Shown piece after piece: positions 49,901-62,527 of a stretch of DNA of 64,000 bases; position 1 is the first letter of the stretch, and every line of letters begins with the position of its first letter. The notes beneath the pieces were generated by a model. It did not search any database. It was not told where the DNA came from and saw only the letters and a list, made by a program, of their open reading frames with translations. Origin of the DNA: Osmia lignaria lignaria. Its lineage: Eukaryota; Arthropoda; Insecta; Hymenoptera; Megachilidae. The DNA lies in contig NC_135039.1 in NCBI RefSeq assembly GCF_051020975.1, forward strand, positions 11,196,692-11,260,691. Direction: 5' to 3'. The translations under genes and the position numbers were made by a program.

Positions 49901-52690
49901 TCGTATCCGCGCGCGTAACTCTACAGCCTCCGGCCAGTTGCGTGAAGGTGAGTGATTTAGGAGAATGAAGTAAGAATTAAGAAAAGAGAGATACGCGCGT
50001 CCCATCGTACACAAGCAATGACGTTGACGTTAAACACAGCTTCCTTTTCTCGACTGCTCGATGCCTTTGATATTTACACTGTCTTCCCTTTTCTCAATAT
50101 ATTACGTTGGGCGTACTTTCTGTTCGGAACGATCCATACGCAGAGGTCGAACGCAACGACAAGTGTACGTACTGTGTGGAATTTCTTTTTCTTTACCATC
50201 GACGTTACAACTAATACCCAGTGTCGTATAATCTTATGACTAACCGACCCGTCTATGTATCATTATATATCCCCCCCGTTATATCGAAATCGTGGTGTTT
50301 CCATGTGTGTACCATTACATCCGTGGTGTGTGATGCTGTTCGTACCGCAAGCTATAAGACCGCCACCACTGAAGAAGTAACGTTTTTGTCGTGCTTTAGA
50401 ACAGAGAACGCGACGGTATTCGACAGTTTTCAATCCCTGTAGAGTATCTAGTTATCCTGAAAAATTGTTTGAACGTTAAGAAACGAAAATAACGTTGATC
50501 TGTATTTATAGGAAGGAAGCCCGACAAACAAATCAGCGCGTAATCGGCTGCAAGCGCATCGCGATGAACGATGTGGACTAAACGGATTACGGAATATTGG
50601 AAATACAGTGAGTCATAGTTATTAATAAATATACCTACGGATATACTAGGAAACGGTACTGTAGAGATTGCAAGAAGCTGGCTACAAGTTGCGACTTGCC
50701 CCCTCGTCACTTTCTCACATTCAGGTTCCTCGCATTTTTCTTATAAACTTTCCCCTCATTTGTATGTTTCCTGTTTACATATATATGTACTTCAGCCTTA
50801 AGCGGTTAAGACTCGTAGAAAAGGATTTAGAAGGCTCGCAGGATTTCCTTCGATTCATTGGAGTCACTGAAATATGTAAAATTCCCATTTGAATTTAGAA
50901 TCTATTCTACCTAATGATACCTACGGTATCGTCGCTTAGTTTGGCGAGAAAAGATAGCCAAGTAGAGTGTAAAACACTTGTTTATAGTCATTTGTTGTTA
51001 CAGTGTTTTATGAACAGCGTGATCCAATGCCTGAGCAATACGAGACCGCTGCTGGAATACTTACTGAACGAGCAGCACATGGCGGACATAAATACCACTA
51101 CGTCCAGCATGAAGGGCGCCCTCATCAAAGCGTTCAGCCAGGTGATCCACGAGTTGTGGGAGGTGGGCGGTGACCACGTGGTGAACACGACGGCGCTCAA
51201 GTCTCAGATCCAGAGATTCGCGCCACGTTTCATGGGATACAGCCAACAAGACGCTCAAGAGTTTCTCAGATACTTGCTGGAAGGACTGCACGAGGATGTG
51301 AACAGGGTGACGGTGAAGCCACAGCCAATACACACGGATATTCCTGAGATGTTCACGTGAGTAGACCGTCATTGGCATCTATCTATACTTCCAGTCCCTT
51401 GAGAACATTATAATTAAGGCTTGCATTTAAATCCTTTGGTCCACCCCCTGGGGGGAGGTGGCGGAGTAGTGTTGGATTCCTACCAACTAAAACCCCACGG
51501 CGGCCTCCTCTGGCGTTGAGGGGAGGCTCTGGGAAATATAACACCAGACCTCCCCCGCGGCGCGCCAAAGACGCCCATCACCGGGGGGTCCTAGACCGGA
51601 CTCCCACTACTGCCGACACTGAGGACCGCACCCGGTGTCGGTTCCATCCCGGGGGACTGCGTGCAATGACGCCCCGGGCCCCCGACCCGGGACGCCTGCA
51701 GTCCCCGCTTCGATCTTCCTTGCGGGCTGCGGGGAGGTTGAGCTGTGCCCCCCGCCCGCCCGCGCGAGATAGACCGAGGAACCACATTACCGCCGGGTCC
51801 GCGTGCAATGTCGCCTGCGGCCCGCCCGGTCATCCCCCTGGGGGCATTTATGTACTAACCTAACCTAACCGTCTAGTATTTTTATACTGACCGAAAATGG
51901 ATTTAAATACTAACTATTTAATTTGTTGCCTATAATTAATACAATTTTCTTTCAAACAGGGACAGCCAGAAAGCTGTAGAAAGTTGGAAACGTTACCTCC
52001 GCAGTGAAGACAGTATGGTAGTGGACGTATTTGTTGGTCAATTACGGTCTTCATTGCGCTGCACCTCCTGTGACCATGTGTCGGTAACGTTGGACCCTTT
52101 CTGGGACTTGAGTTTACCGATACCGGCTAGAAATGGCACGGTCAAGTTAAGTCAGTGTTTAGAACATTTCACGCGAGAAGAAGTCCTGGACGGCGATGAA
52201 AAGCCAACCTGTTCCAAGTGCCAGATGAGGAGGAAGTGTACCAAAAGCTTCAGCATACAAAAGTTTCCGAAGATTCTCGTTATTCGTATCCTTTTCAAAA
52301 GCAAGAATATCTATGAAACGAACTTTTTACTCATAATAACTGTACAGAATTTCCCTTGACGATGACAATTCAGATTTAAAACGTTTCTCACCGATGGAAC
52401 GGTATCGCGGCAAGCTAAACGTAATGGTAGACTTTCCATTGACGGGTTTGGATCTCAGTGCCTTTGCCGCTCCCCGAGTTCCGGGCTGTACATATAATTT
52501 GTACGGTGTTGCAAATCATTCGGGTACGACGTACTCCGGCCATTACACGGCTTATTGCAAGCATCCCTACTCAGGAGAATGGCACGAGTACAATGACAGC
52601 CGGGTGTCCGTAGTTCCAGCGCGATCGGTCGTTTCCAGCGAAGCCTACGTGCTGTTTTATGAACAGCAGCCTCACAGCTCTCACTTGTAA
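43907..52690 (+). CDS. Usp2: Ubiquitin carboxyl-terminal hydrolase, USP2 type
   Basis: Exons 43907-44184, 47274-48642, 50512-50607, 51004-51356, 51960-52285 and 52374-52690 join in frame to 912 residues; starting instead at 45019 gives 881. The first half is low complexity: serine-rich, then long aspartate and asparagine runs (about residues 290-360) and a Gln run. The C-terminal third is a USP catalytic domain. The Cys box is GLNGLRNIGNTCFMNSVIQC with catalytic C582 as the first codon of the exon at 51004. The QQDAQEFLRYLL motif follows. A zinc ribbon is formed by CTSC (733/736) and CSKC (783/786). The His box is SGHYTAY (H864) with WHEYNDS (N881/D882). All triad positions are intact. USP2-like enzymes remove ubiquitin from substrates in the cytoplasm and nucleus; the fly enzyme acts in immune and clock pathways. 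An ATG at 47236, in frame with the large exon, could give a third start. Confidence 0.93.
44394..44589. mobile_element. 196-bp hairpin MITE in USP2 intron
   Basis: Arms of about 70 bp are inverted copies (for example GTGTGGCGG(T)ATTTCC against GGAAATGCCGCCACAC). TA flanks both ends (44392-44393, 44590-44591). The right end reads CAGGGTGATTCTCTCG on the reverse strand and the left CAAGGTGATTTTCTCG. No coding capacity. Confidence 0.75.
45019..45203 (+). CDS. Usp2: Alternative N-terminal coding exon of USP2
   Basis: An open frame of 61 codons and two bases ends at a GTGAGC donor (45204) in the same phase as the exon at 43907, so it can splice to 47274 without a frame change. The protein LDRPYSFYSS...RRNYMSEYSRSRCSPAR parallels LDRPTNFYSS...YRSNYTSEYRRSYCPSGR of the 43907 exon. 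The upstream half of the frame (MPPLTCCRSQAPPSCALNRN) has no counterpart and may be 5'UTR or intron: the true exon could begin later, at an acceptor such as CCCTACAG (ending 45119). Either reading makes it a duplicated exon. Confidence 0.6.
45492..45633. mobile_element. piggyBac-like MITE, single-unit relative of 17449-17981
   Basis: 142 bp flanked by TTAA (45488-45491, 45634-45637), with ends CCCTTTCGCTGCCACG and, inverted, CCCTTTTGCTGCCACG. The interior AATTTTTGAACTTGCACCAG block is shared, inverted, with the Mi-2 intron array. Confidence 0.88.
51430..51860. repeat. GC-rich insertion inside an older repeat, USP2 intron
   Basis: The AT-rich repeat that surrounds it (AAATCCTTTGGTC before, CCTAACCG(T)CTAGTATTTTTATACTGACC after) occurs without interruption near 27150-27200. 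Here it is split by about 400 bp of very GC-rich DNA ending in CATCCCCCTGGGGGCATTTA and ACTAACCTAACCTAACC. The insert looks like a retroelement tail, but no frame is conclusive. Confidence 0.6.
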
Positions 52691-53640
52691 CCTTACGCCA
52701 TGCCTAGAGCAAACGACCATCTTGCCTCTCGATACCTCAGTCCAGCATAGTATAAAATGAAAGAAACAATGTACTTTATCGTACGGTATTGAAAAGCGAC
52801 TAAACACTGAATGACAAACACAGGGACGGTCGATCAAACGGTGCGTGTATTGTGTGAAATTGGCGATAATCATGTAAAATTTATTTATTCTTCAAAGATA
52901 GAAAAACTTGACGGTGTCAGGAATGTCCCCCTTTGGCTTCTTTAGATATCAGACATTTTAGTGCATTTTTTTCAGAGGGAGGATGTATCAAACAGACTTA
53001 TGGATACAAAGAAAGATTAATTACGCCTCTGGATATGAAGAAAAGGCTTGGCAACTAGAATTTCGGCCAAATAACACGATCATCTTGAATTATATTGTAT
53101 TCTTTATAGATACCTTTTTTTTTTATATGTGCTTTTTTCTGTCTCCTCTTTAGATAGATTTAATTGTGATCGCGTATGTTTGAAGAAAATGCATATATAT
53201 ACTTTGATATCTGGAAAGATGAAGAAAAGTAAGAGAAATCATGAATTCGCCAAAGATCACCTATACGGGACAAAACGCTTCGGATGTCTAGTTACTTTTG
53301 AATAGACGATATAGTAACATCTATCTCACCCTTCACTGAACACCTGGCAATCTACAGCTATTTACTTTTGTAAAATATTTTGTTTAATAATGTCACAGTC
53401 AAGAGTTATTTATTTAATTTATGGAAAGAGAAAACTGATAAGATATTAATATATTCGATATTGACGAATATAATATATATAAATATATATTATTATACGT
53501 ATTACATACCAATAAAAATAACAAAGATTAAGGGAAATCCAAAACGGACGAAATGTTTTTTCTTTCTTCGATCAATCGTCGTATTACAATTTCCGCTATC
53601 CTCTGCTAAAACACAAAGGTGTCGATGTTAATAAATTAAT
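52691..53640 (+). other. USP2 3'UTR
   Basis: AT-rich non-coding DNA directly after the USP2 stop codon. An AATAAA signal at 53511-53516 is a plausible end of the transcript; others occur nearby. No gene seen. Confidence 0.6.
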
Positions 53641-55682
53641 TGTATTAGACAGTTACCCCAAAAAGAACGATCCTGATTTTTTTATCATCGAACAAAGTTA
53701 TGTACTGTCCAGCTAAAGTGCGACATACTGGTGAGAACGATAGATTTGCAGCGTCGTTATTTATGAAAATACAAAGTCGGTAAAAAATGCTTAATTAAAT
53801 AAATTCTTCGAAAATCAACAAATTGGTATTAATAAATTATATATTAAAGAAAAATTTCTCACCAACTTCAATCGAGCCGTTAGAAGCGACCATTTTGCTT
53901 TATAACTCGCTCGACCAATCAGAGCCTTCGATGCTCGTGATTGGTCAGCTCGAATGAAAGCGCGGGTTAACCCGGTATTTTGAATTCTATATTTAACTTC
54001 ACAATTTCACACTTGCGTTGTATTCAATTTTTCAATTATTACACCATTCCTAAATGATCCCAATTATATTTACCTTAATTCCTGTTACATAAAAGTATAC
54101 AGAATGTTGAAAATACACGATACCTTGGGAATACCAATGGCGCATGCGCAGTTCCCTTTGAACCAGGAACGCGATTGTATTCGTCGGTCAATTTGCGAGA
54201 ATGATAATGCCGGAATTGCGGTATAGATGGCGACTTTGCGCTTGTTCGACTAGTTGCCACGCGTTCTAGCAAGAGAATGGAATGGTTGTCTGGTTGCCGG
54301 CTCCTGCACGTCGTTTCCCCTTTGTACATACGTGTTCTGTTTATCGTGGTGTGCGCTGGACGTGCAGCTCGCATACACATATGCGTGCCCCCGGGGGGTA
54401 GGGTTTCTAGATCCCTCATTCTTTCTGTGCGCGGAAAGAAGGGGTTTTTGCAATCGGGAAGTAGCAGTCCGTGTGCCGCGAATTCGCGAGGGCACGCATC
54501 AGAACAAGCACCTCATGTGAGATACAGTGCGCGTGCTGCAAATACAATTACCGTACGAATTTAACTCGCGTAGAAGATAGTGCACTGCGTCAAAACACAA
54601 ATCAACTGTCCACGATAAATGTTCACCGTGTACCGTTCGAAATACACGTTGATTTTTCGAAATCGTTTTTCCACACGTTCAACGAAGGAAGTTCGCGAGT
54701 GATCGTTACGTTTGGTGTTCGTTCATCGTCGGATCATTCGAGACAGCTCGATAGTCTTGAAATTCGGATTCGAGGGAGGGAAGTTAGAGAGTAGCGATGG
54801 GAACGATATCTCCACGAACCTAACATTTATAAGGAAACATTATTCGTCAACACTGTATAGACAGATTTTTATTAAATATTCTCTTGGTAGGTGCTGGTCA
54901 AACAGTATATTCATATTTCTTGGTTGCACGGTTCTGATAGCAATGGTAGCTATCTCAATAATTATTCTCATTGATTAAAGATCCTTGCATCAGTCCCATC
55001 GCTATCACGCTAAATTTCACTTCTTTCTCACTTCCTGTCCACCTTCTATTGTTCCTCGACACAGCAATGAATAATAAACTGTGTAATAGCAACGAAGTGT
55101 ATTTATTAAACGGCTCGAGATTAAGACGTTTCGCGCGGTGCGGCGGGTTGTTCGCAACGGGCTCGTCGATTTCGCGATACGTCCCTGGCCCCCGTCGTCG
55201 GGGCAGAGGGACACCCGACGTCGATCGGCCAAAGGAACGAGAAAAGACACCGGGTGTGCGTGAGGGCAGTGATCTCTCAGGGAGCGGCGACCTGACGTAC
55301 AAACGAACGGTGCCCGATAGATATAGGATATACAACTTCCATACACATTACCACGTTCTTTACTCCCGCTGTTTCATGAATTTCTACGTTCACCAGAAAT
55401 CCCTAGGATGCAGCCGATTTTCCTGTTTCGAACGGACTCATTAGGAGGTAAATATTAGAATTAACACTTTCGCTGTTTCTTCTGCTTCTTTGGCACATGT
55501 TCTTGACCAGCGACGACCAAGAACGGGATCAAGTTCACTACGCATGTATCTGTGAATATAAATCAATTGAAAAAGTGACGGTACGAAAATTCCTGCTTAC
55601 GTATGATTTACCTATATGAAAATTAATCGTACGATGCTATAGATCGTTAGGGATGATTTTTATTGAAACTAACGCGCTTTAA

Positions 55683-55886
55683 CACTAGAACTACCAAGGG
55701 GTAAAAATTACTGCTTTCTAGTTTCTTTTTTTAAATTAAAAAATTTTATCAAGGTATTTTTACTGGAATGTATGTTGGCTATTGTCGAGATAAAAAATGG
55801 ATATATATTTTAAATTATGTTTCACATATATTTATTTAATTTTCTGTATTATTTTCAACTTAGAAATTACGTCGATAGTTCTAGTG
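55683..55886. mobile_element. piggyBac-like MITE (CACTAGAACTACC family), copy 2
   Basis: 204 bp with TTAA on both sides (55679-55682, 55887-55890). The ends are CACTAGAACTACC and, inverted, CACTAGAACTATC. Nearly identical to 22724-22931 over most of its length, for example GGAATGTATGTTGGCTATTG. Confidence 0.88.
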
Positions 55887-58800
55887 TTAAGTATCGAAGC
55901 GTTTCGATTTTCACGGTTGGAACTTGTCGAATCGAAGTTGATTTTTTTTTAATATCGATAACCGTGATTTATGGGGAACAACTTCACGCGACAGGAGGGG
56001 AATTCAAACGCGTTTAAAAATTAAATATGATAAATCCATTATAATAAATCTATCATTTTTATAGTACTATTTTGACAAGATAAGAAGGAATTGCAGATTT
56101 ATCGATTCTCAAAAATTTAGTAACACTCGAACGTAACACATTCCCTCCAAAACGATTGAGATGTCGCTGGTGTAAGGAAAAATCGATACATTTATCGATC
56201 CTCCTCCCGGTCAGCGTCGTTCCTACTATTTATTCGTGTGATCGGTGGAAGAAATTCAAACGTACAGAATATTATCAACCTATTTGATCGTGTGAGGTTA
56301 AAGAAGTGAGCGTACGGACTAGGTTAGGCTTGCAAGATCGCGAACCGTAGGAGATCAGAGTCATGTGGCCAATCTCAGTGTCAATAAATGTATACGTAAC
56401 CATTCGTACCGCACGCATCATGGATTCTCTCTGTTATAACAAACGCGAAAAGGTAATAGTTTCTCTTGTTATATATTCAATAACAAAATAACTTAAAAAG
56501 AACGGTAAATAACCTTAATAGAATCGAAAAAAATAGTGGGAGAAGTATTTATCTTACACCCGCGTTGGCCCTCTGGCGGCCATTTTGACAGCCCGCCAAA
56601 ATGTTGTTCGTCATACGCCATTACGTTTTTTACTGGACAATGAAGAATAATGTGTGTGTATAAAGACAAGTGCCCTGATTGCCAAATGTGTTCCAGTCCA
56701 AATCTCTGAACCTAGAAACATGAAATTCGGGTAGTGTATTTCTCTCATGACGTAAGCACCCACTAAGAAGAAATTTTTAGAAATTCGACTCTTAAGAGTG
56801 TAAAAAGGGTTAAAATCTATTTACACGGATTCGTCAATATCTCTTAGGCCCGATGAGATATCGACTTGATTTTTGCTTACAAAGGTCGCCCATAGAAATG
56901 ATTAAAAACATAATTCAGGATTTTGTTCTAATTAACCTCTAAAGGCGCAAATCTAGATCCAGGGGAGAAGGTAATTATTTTATACACAGCACCTCCGATT
57001 TTGATGATTTTTAAATATGTTGTAGAAATCAATATTTTGAACAACTTTTTCCTATACATATAACCGCCGCTCGGTTTTAGTTTTTGAGATATTTTCGAAA
57101 AACTGTCGAAACTATTATATTGAATTCTGCCTATCCGTGTGCTCTACTGTTTCTCCAGGCAGCAATAGTTTTCTGAAATAGTAGAGACTGATCACCAAAA
57201 ACTGATACATCAATTATTACTTCAGATTCTCGAAGTTTTTATTTATGAGAGTGGGCGAAGCCGCGAGGTTATCAATATTTAGCGTCAGTGGTTATTTATT
57301 CACGAGTAAGTAATAAACAGCCGTTACTTCCTGAATTAAAACCAGAATTAGGTTTGAAATACATTCGCGAAGTGGGGGATCGTCGATTTTTCCATGGAAG
57401 AATTTCCACGAGAGGGCCCCGGCTTTTCGGCAGACATTGCAGTTGTACGTGTCTGGCCATCGAGGATCGTTCCACTGAAACTTTTCTTCCCCTTTGGCGG
57501 TGTTCGGGGCGGGGCCGTTGCAGTGCATCGAAAGAGAAATTTTTCCAGCGGTTGTTGGCCCAACCCCACGGTGGATACTAGGGTGTTTCCCACATGAATG
57601 GTGTAGAGTGGTAGAGAGCCAGAGTGCAAGCAAGCTGCAGCGCTGCAGTAGGCCTGTGGGCCAAGGTTTTCTCTCTCTCCCTTTTCTTCCGTCTCCATCT
57701 CTTCTGTTCCTTTTCAGTTTCTCTTTGTCTTCGCCCGTCCCTTTATCTCGACCATTTTTCTACACGGCACATTTCTTCTCCTTTAACACGGTACCAGCCT
57801 GATATTTTATTACTTGCTTTCTGAACGCATTACCTGGCTGCCTCTTTCTGATTACCCGCGTTCCCTGAAACTGCAACCAATTCCTTGTCCCCCCCCTGGC
57901 TTTTCCTCCCGGCTGGACTCCTTTGAGGATTCCAAACGGGTTCGTATGGCTGGTATGAATCACCGGAATAGTTGAAATTAAAAAATGTTCCCTCTTTTTA
58001 GGAAGTATGGAAGCGTACGGTAATGTAATTCGGTTGGGTGCAATTGTTAGAGCTCGATACGTCTTAATTCCCGGATGCAGATGTATTCGAGCCCCCTCCC
58101 AGTTGGCCTCTTTTCTAAGGTCTCCCGAAGTTGACAGGCGTGGCCCTGTTTTTCACGAGGATCCACCTGGTCTTTCATTGGCCAGGGGGCTAAATGAGAA
58201 TTTTTCCGATATGGCCTTTCAGGTCCGACCCACTCTTTGTGCATTTCCCCCCTCCCCTTCAACGGTACGTTGCACTACCGTTTTTGTCGTTGCAACTTTT
58301 CCATTGACCTTCTTTTTGCCATTGCATTATCGAACAAACTCGTTTCCATTGTTGTTACAAAGAACAAGTAGCACCGACAAAGAGTACTTTATTCAATAAT
58401 TTTTTTAATATCTTCTTTTTTCTTTCTTCATTTTGTTGTTACAGTTAAATCAGCTCGGCCACTTAGTTAGTCCATCGAGGTTGATTCCAGTATAGACATC
58501 TCTACCGTCTCTGGTCTGTCTAGCCGAGAAAAAATGAATTATTCTACCTCAGTGGAGGCTCACAAAGGAACACACAGGAGCGTGCGTGTGAAGTGCACAC
58601 GAGTACACCTGCATCGCGGTTTACGCAGGTGTGCGTGTCCTTTTCTCTTGGCCACGAATCGTTCAACTTTGCAGAAGAATCGCATTTTTACTGCTTAACC
58701 CTGTTTCCTGCGCTCTGGGACAGGTGCATGCCACGTTTCCGTTCTGCCCCGTTGTTTACCTACCCTTCCAGTCAATGGATGAAGCTCGTAATTATTGCGA

Positions 58801-59253
58801 TGAATGATTCCCATCAATGGTCAGTATCATTCATAATCTTACCGGGAGTTAATAATTCAAACGTACATCTAAAGTAGCTGATTAACATGATCAGCGAGCG
58901 CAGAATATAATTCATGATTACGATCTAGGTTTTAAAATAGCAAGCATCATTTACAATTTTATGAGTCAAGCGACTGGTAGCCCAGAGACGGTATTCTGCA
59001 TCGCTTTTTTTTTTCCTCGCCAAGGGACGTGCACGTACGAGTAAAGCGCTTGCACACACATACACACACATAGCACACAGGCGCGACGGTATGTCTGTAG
59101 CTAGGTTGAGGTTGTCGAAGGCCGCTTCTCGTTGTCTCTGGCTCGTCTAGTCGCTCCAAGGTGCATGCTCGAGCCCTGTACTCTTGCCGACGAGCGTTGC
59201 TTGTACACTCGGCTGCAACGCGGGCTTCCCCGTTTGCTTTCAAAGGAGTCTAA

Positions 59254-59591
59254 GGCCGGGGCCACACTATGCGTTTTCGCCGCAGCGACGGATGCGATTT
59301 AACCGGAGGGCTAACGCAGTCAATCTCGCGTTTTTGATAAATCGAACAGAACGCTGCGGCAAAACTGCGTGATGTGACAGTGGGCACAAGTCTAAAGGTG
59401 TACCGAAACGTCCCCAGCGCAGCGCGTCGGTGCGGTGCGTCGAGCGTGCCGCAGCATGTTGCGGCAACGTTCGACGAATGGGACAGCGCCGCACTAGTAG
59501 CAACTCTTATTTGAACCTATGCAACGTCACAAATCGGATGACTGCGTGCGTCACAACCTTAACGGCAAAGACGCATAGTGTGGCCCCAGCC
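59254..59591. mobile_element. PIF/Harbinger-type MITE
   Basis: 338 bp flanked by TAA (59251-59253, 59592-59594), the three-base TWA duplication of Harbinger elements. The ends are GGCCGGGGCCACACTATGCG and, inverted, GGCTGGGGCCACACTATGCG. The interior is GC-rich (GCGCAGCGCGTCGGTGCGG). No coding capacity. Confidence 0.8.
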
Positions 59592-60302
59592 TAACCACCG
59601 GGATCACCTCTCCTCGCGGATCGAGAATACGGCTAAGTTTCGCGAGACTGTACGGTGAAACACGAATTCTCCTGCCTACCAACTGAACCAGAGACGACGC
59701 CAGACCCCGAAGGGGAAACAGACGGAACCAGATGCATTCGACCGGTATTGCTGCACGACTCGTGCACGTATCACGCTGGTACGCGAGGCTGAATTTTTGA
59801 CTGTACACAGCTGACAATAGAGCGATTGTAAGCCAATATGTTGCGAGAGGATTAAGAAGGACGAGGTCGAAGAGGGACCCGGAGCGAAGATCAACGTTCA
59901 GATATAAAAGATTAATTTGCAAGCAGCAGAAGAGCGTAGAAGGGCAGTCCTGTATAGGGAACTGAAAATGGTCAAGAGGAATGTTTATAGCTGCGCGTCT
60001 GACACGCGATGAATTCAGCATGAGAGGGGCATAAAAACGCGGGGGCGTTCATTTCACGCATCAACAGTAACGATGACGAGTGACGAGAGGAGGAATACAA
60101 ATGTGGTTCGTTCGTTTTAACCCTCGCTCGCGATGGCGTTTGCCTCCTCCTTCGTGGAAACCTTGCCGGGTTACACGCGAAACGGACCAGGACGGATAAA
60201 TTTTGAAATTGCACCCCATTCGGGGCGGACGAGCACGTTATTTAAGAGATTCGAAACTGAGACTTTGAAGAAGGGAGATAAAAAGAGGGGTGCAAAGGGA
60301 GG

Positions 60303-60326
60303 GAGAGAGAGAGAGAGAGAGAGAGG
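60303..60326. repeat. (GA)n microsatellite
   Basis: About eleven GA dinucleotides within a purine-rich tract. Confidence 0.85.
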
Positions 60327-62099
60327 TTCCTTTGCGTCCGTGGGGCTTCGGTGTCAACAGGTTTTATTTTTGCCCCGCGAAAAGGCCAAGGTCCTCTCTT
60401 CCCCCTACCATGCATACCCAACGTCCCCTTGCCCGCGCTCAGCCCGTTTCACGACCACTTTACCCTCGCCACCGGATCCCCTCCATCGTCGACGTCTCCT
60501 CGGCAGGTGGGGAGAGACTCCTGGGGGATGCTACGAAGAACCTTCTGGATTAATGCCCGTACCACGGGAGAGTCTGCTCACGGATTGCTCTTCGAGATTT
60601 TGCGGTCTAATGATACACATTCCTAACTTCTGCTCACCCATGCTTCCCTATAGAATCCACCTATAGTTTATTCAATTTTCTAGCTGCTATCTTGTCAACC
60701 TATTTCCTATAATATTTACCAACAGTTCAATGAGATATCTCGAAGGGGTTGATAAGATTGAAAGAAAAGCGAAGTGCATGCAGCCAGAGGAAGATTGGCG
60801 CGCCGAGACGATCCCTCCGGCGGGGGTGGCGGAGGCAGAGACCGACCGGAGGACGAAGAAACCGTGTTAAATAGCGGTAGAGGAATAAAGATATAGATGG
60901 AGGTTTCAAGGAAAAGAACGACAGAAAACGGGCGAGAGATAGAGGATACAGGAGGAAGGAGCATAATGTATAGCGTGGACGAGAGGGAGAGGATCAGAAG
61001 AGAAGGAGATGAAAGGTGGAGCAGAGAGAGAGAGAGCAGTCTAGCTGTCTGTGTGTGTTACGAGGAAGAAAGAGCACGAGATATATGGGTAGTGATGGGC
61101 TTAAGAGATCTTGAACCAGACATCAATTCAATGGAACTATCCCTGAAAAATGATTGGATTGAAATGGAGTAGCTTTGAGCATGGAAGATAGTTTCAGTAG
61201 CATTCAGTAATCCCAAACACTCCTATTAAATGATCTTGTATCGTCAAATTACTATACTCTATTGAAACTTAAATTTACCATTCCTAGTGAAAGATGGGTT
61301 GAAAATATATAAAAGGAGGAACGAAATGCCCATCGTTGGATAGAAAGCTACGGGCTGGCTCGGAAGAAGGAAGAGGAATGAACGCGGAGGTGCATCGAAC
61401 AGGGACGGATAGATAATGACGGAGAGGGAGATTGGAAGTAAGGGGAACGGTGAGGCTGGGAGGATAGGAGAAAGAGAGTCGGAGGGAGGGAACGAAAGGG
61501 CAGGAGAGGGAGTCGAGTGCAGCGGCCTGGCCGCCTATACTCTGCGTGACTATAGGCAGTCCGGCTAGGCTAGAGTCCGCGTATAATGTATTCTCGAATA
61601 TCGTGCACTCTCTCATGATCAATATAAGCTCCGACGCGGGCCGGAGATGCACGAAGACCCACCTCCTCCTTCCTCGGCCCGCCCGGACGGTGTTTTTTCG
61701 TGCCGAGTGCAACGCACGCTGGATCGCGGGAACTGCACTCTCCGCTCTACTCCCCTCTCCTTCTCTCTCTCGTTATCCTCCGTTTCCCTCTGGTTCGTTG
61801 ATTCGTCGGCTTCCTCGCTCTTTCACCCTCGATTATCCGTGACAGTGTCGAAGCGAAATCAAGGAGGGGGACAGAACGATGCAGCAGGAAAGAATGAATG
61901 TTATAATCTTGGGAATTATTTAAATTCTCTCGTTAGCAACTGTTCGGGAACGTTTGTATGGTAGAATCCATGTTACTTCGGTTAATGAATGACCAGATAA
62001 TGTTCTCAGTTGCCAGGCAGCTGTTGCATAGGTGCTTCTTCCTTTTCTCTTTTAATATCACACCAGTAAAGAGTATGTTTGAAATCTTTCTACTTAATA

Positions 62100-62527
62100 C
62101 TCCCTCTGTCCCGGAATAATAGCAGCAGTTGATGAATTTAATTTGCCCCATAATAATAGTGGCAAAAGAAAATAAATATCCTAGTTTTTAAGTATCGATA
62201 CTGCCCATCACTACTAGGTAGGATGCAGCTAACGTAATTGCACCTTTCTGCAACTTTTCGTTTTTCTTTTGATGCATCAAGAACTGGACAATCGCAGCTT
62301 GAAAACTCTTTTTTCATCTTACTTTTACAATGGGTCGATGAAATTAGAAAAAAATAGTTATAATTCGCAATAATTATAGGTTACCCTAAAAGTTGAAAGA
62401 TGTGTCAAAATAAACGACAAACGTCATGAAACATTGATTTTGCGCTATAAGATAACTTACAGCTGCATTCGCCCATAATTCCTGTTTTAAATATTCGCTT
62501 GCTACTATTATTACGGTACAGAGGGAG
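62100..62527. mobile_element. TA-flanked element with Stowaway-like ends
   Basis: 428 bp with TA on both sides (62098-62099, 62528-62529). The ends are CTCCCTCTGTCCCGGAATAA and, inverted, CTCCCTCTGTACCGTAATAA, followed in both by TAG. This start resembles the Stowaway MITEs known best from plants. No transposase frame. Confidence 0.82.

Noticed and set aside
51516..51863. ORF of 115 codons in GC-rich DNA within USP2
   Set aside because: It lies between two well-defined USP2 exons, and its proline/arginine-rich composition follows from GC content. I treat it as part of an inserted repeat.
61090..62214. AGTGATGGGC near 61092 and GCCCATCACTA near 62203 as the two ends of one hAT element
   Set aside because: The flanking 8-mers do not match and the right motif lies inside the TA-flanked element 62100-62527. 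The pairing is likely chance or belongs to two separate remnants.
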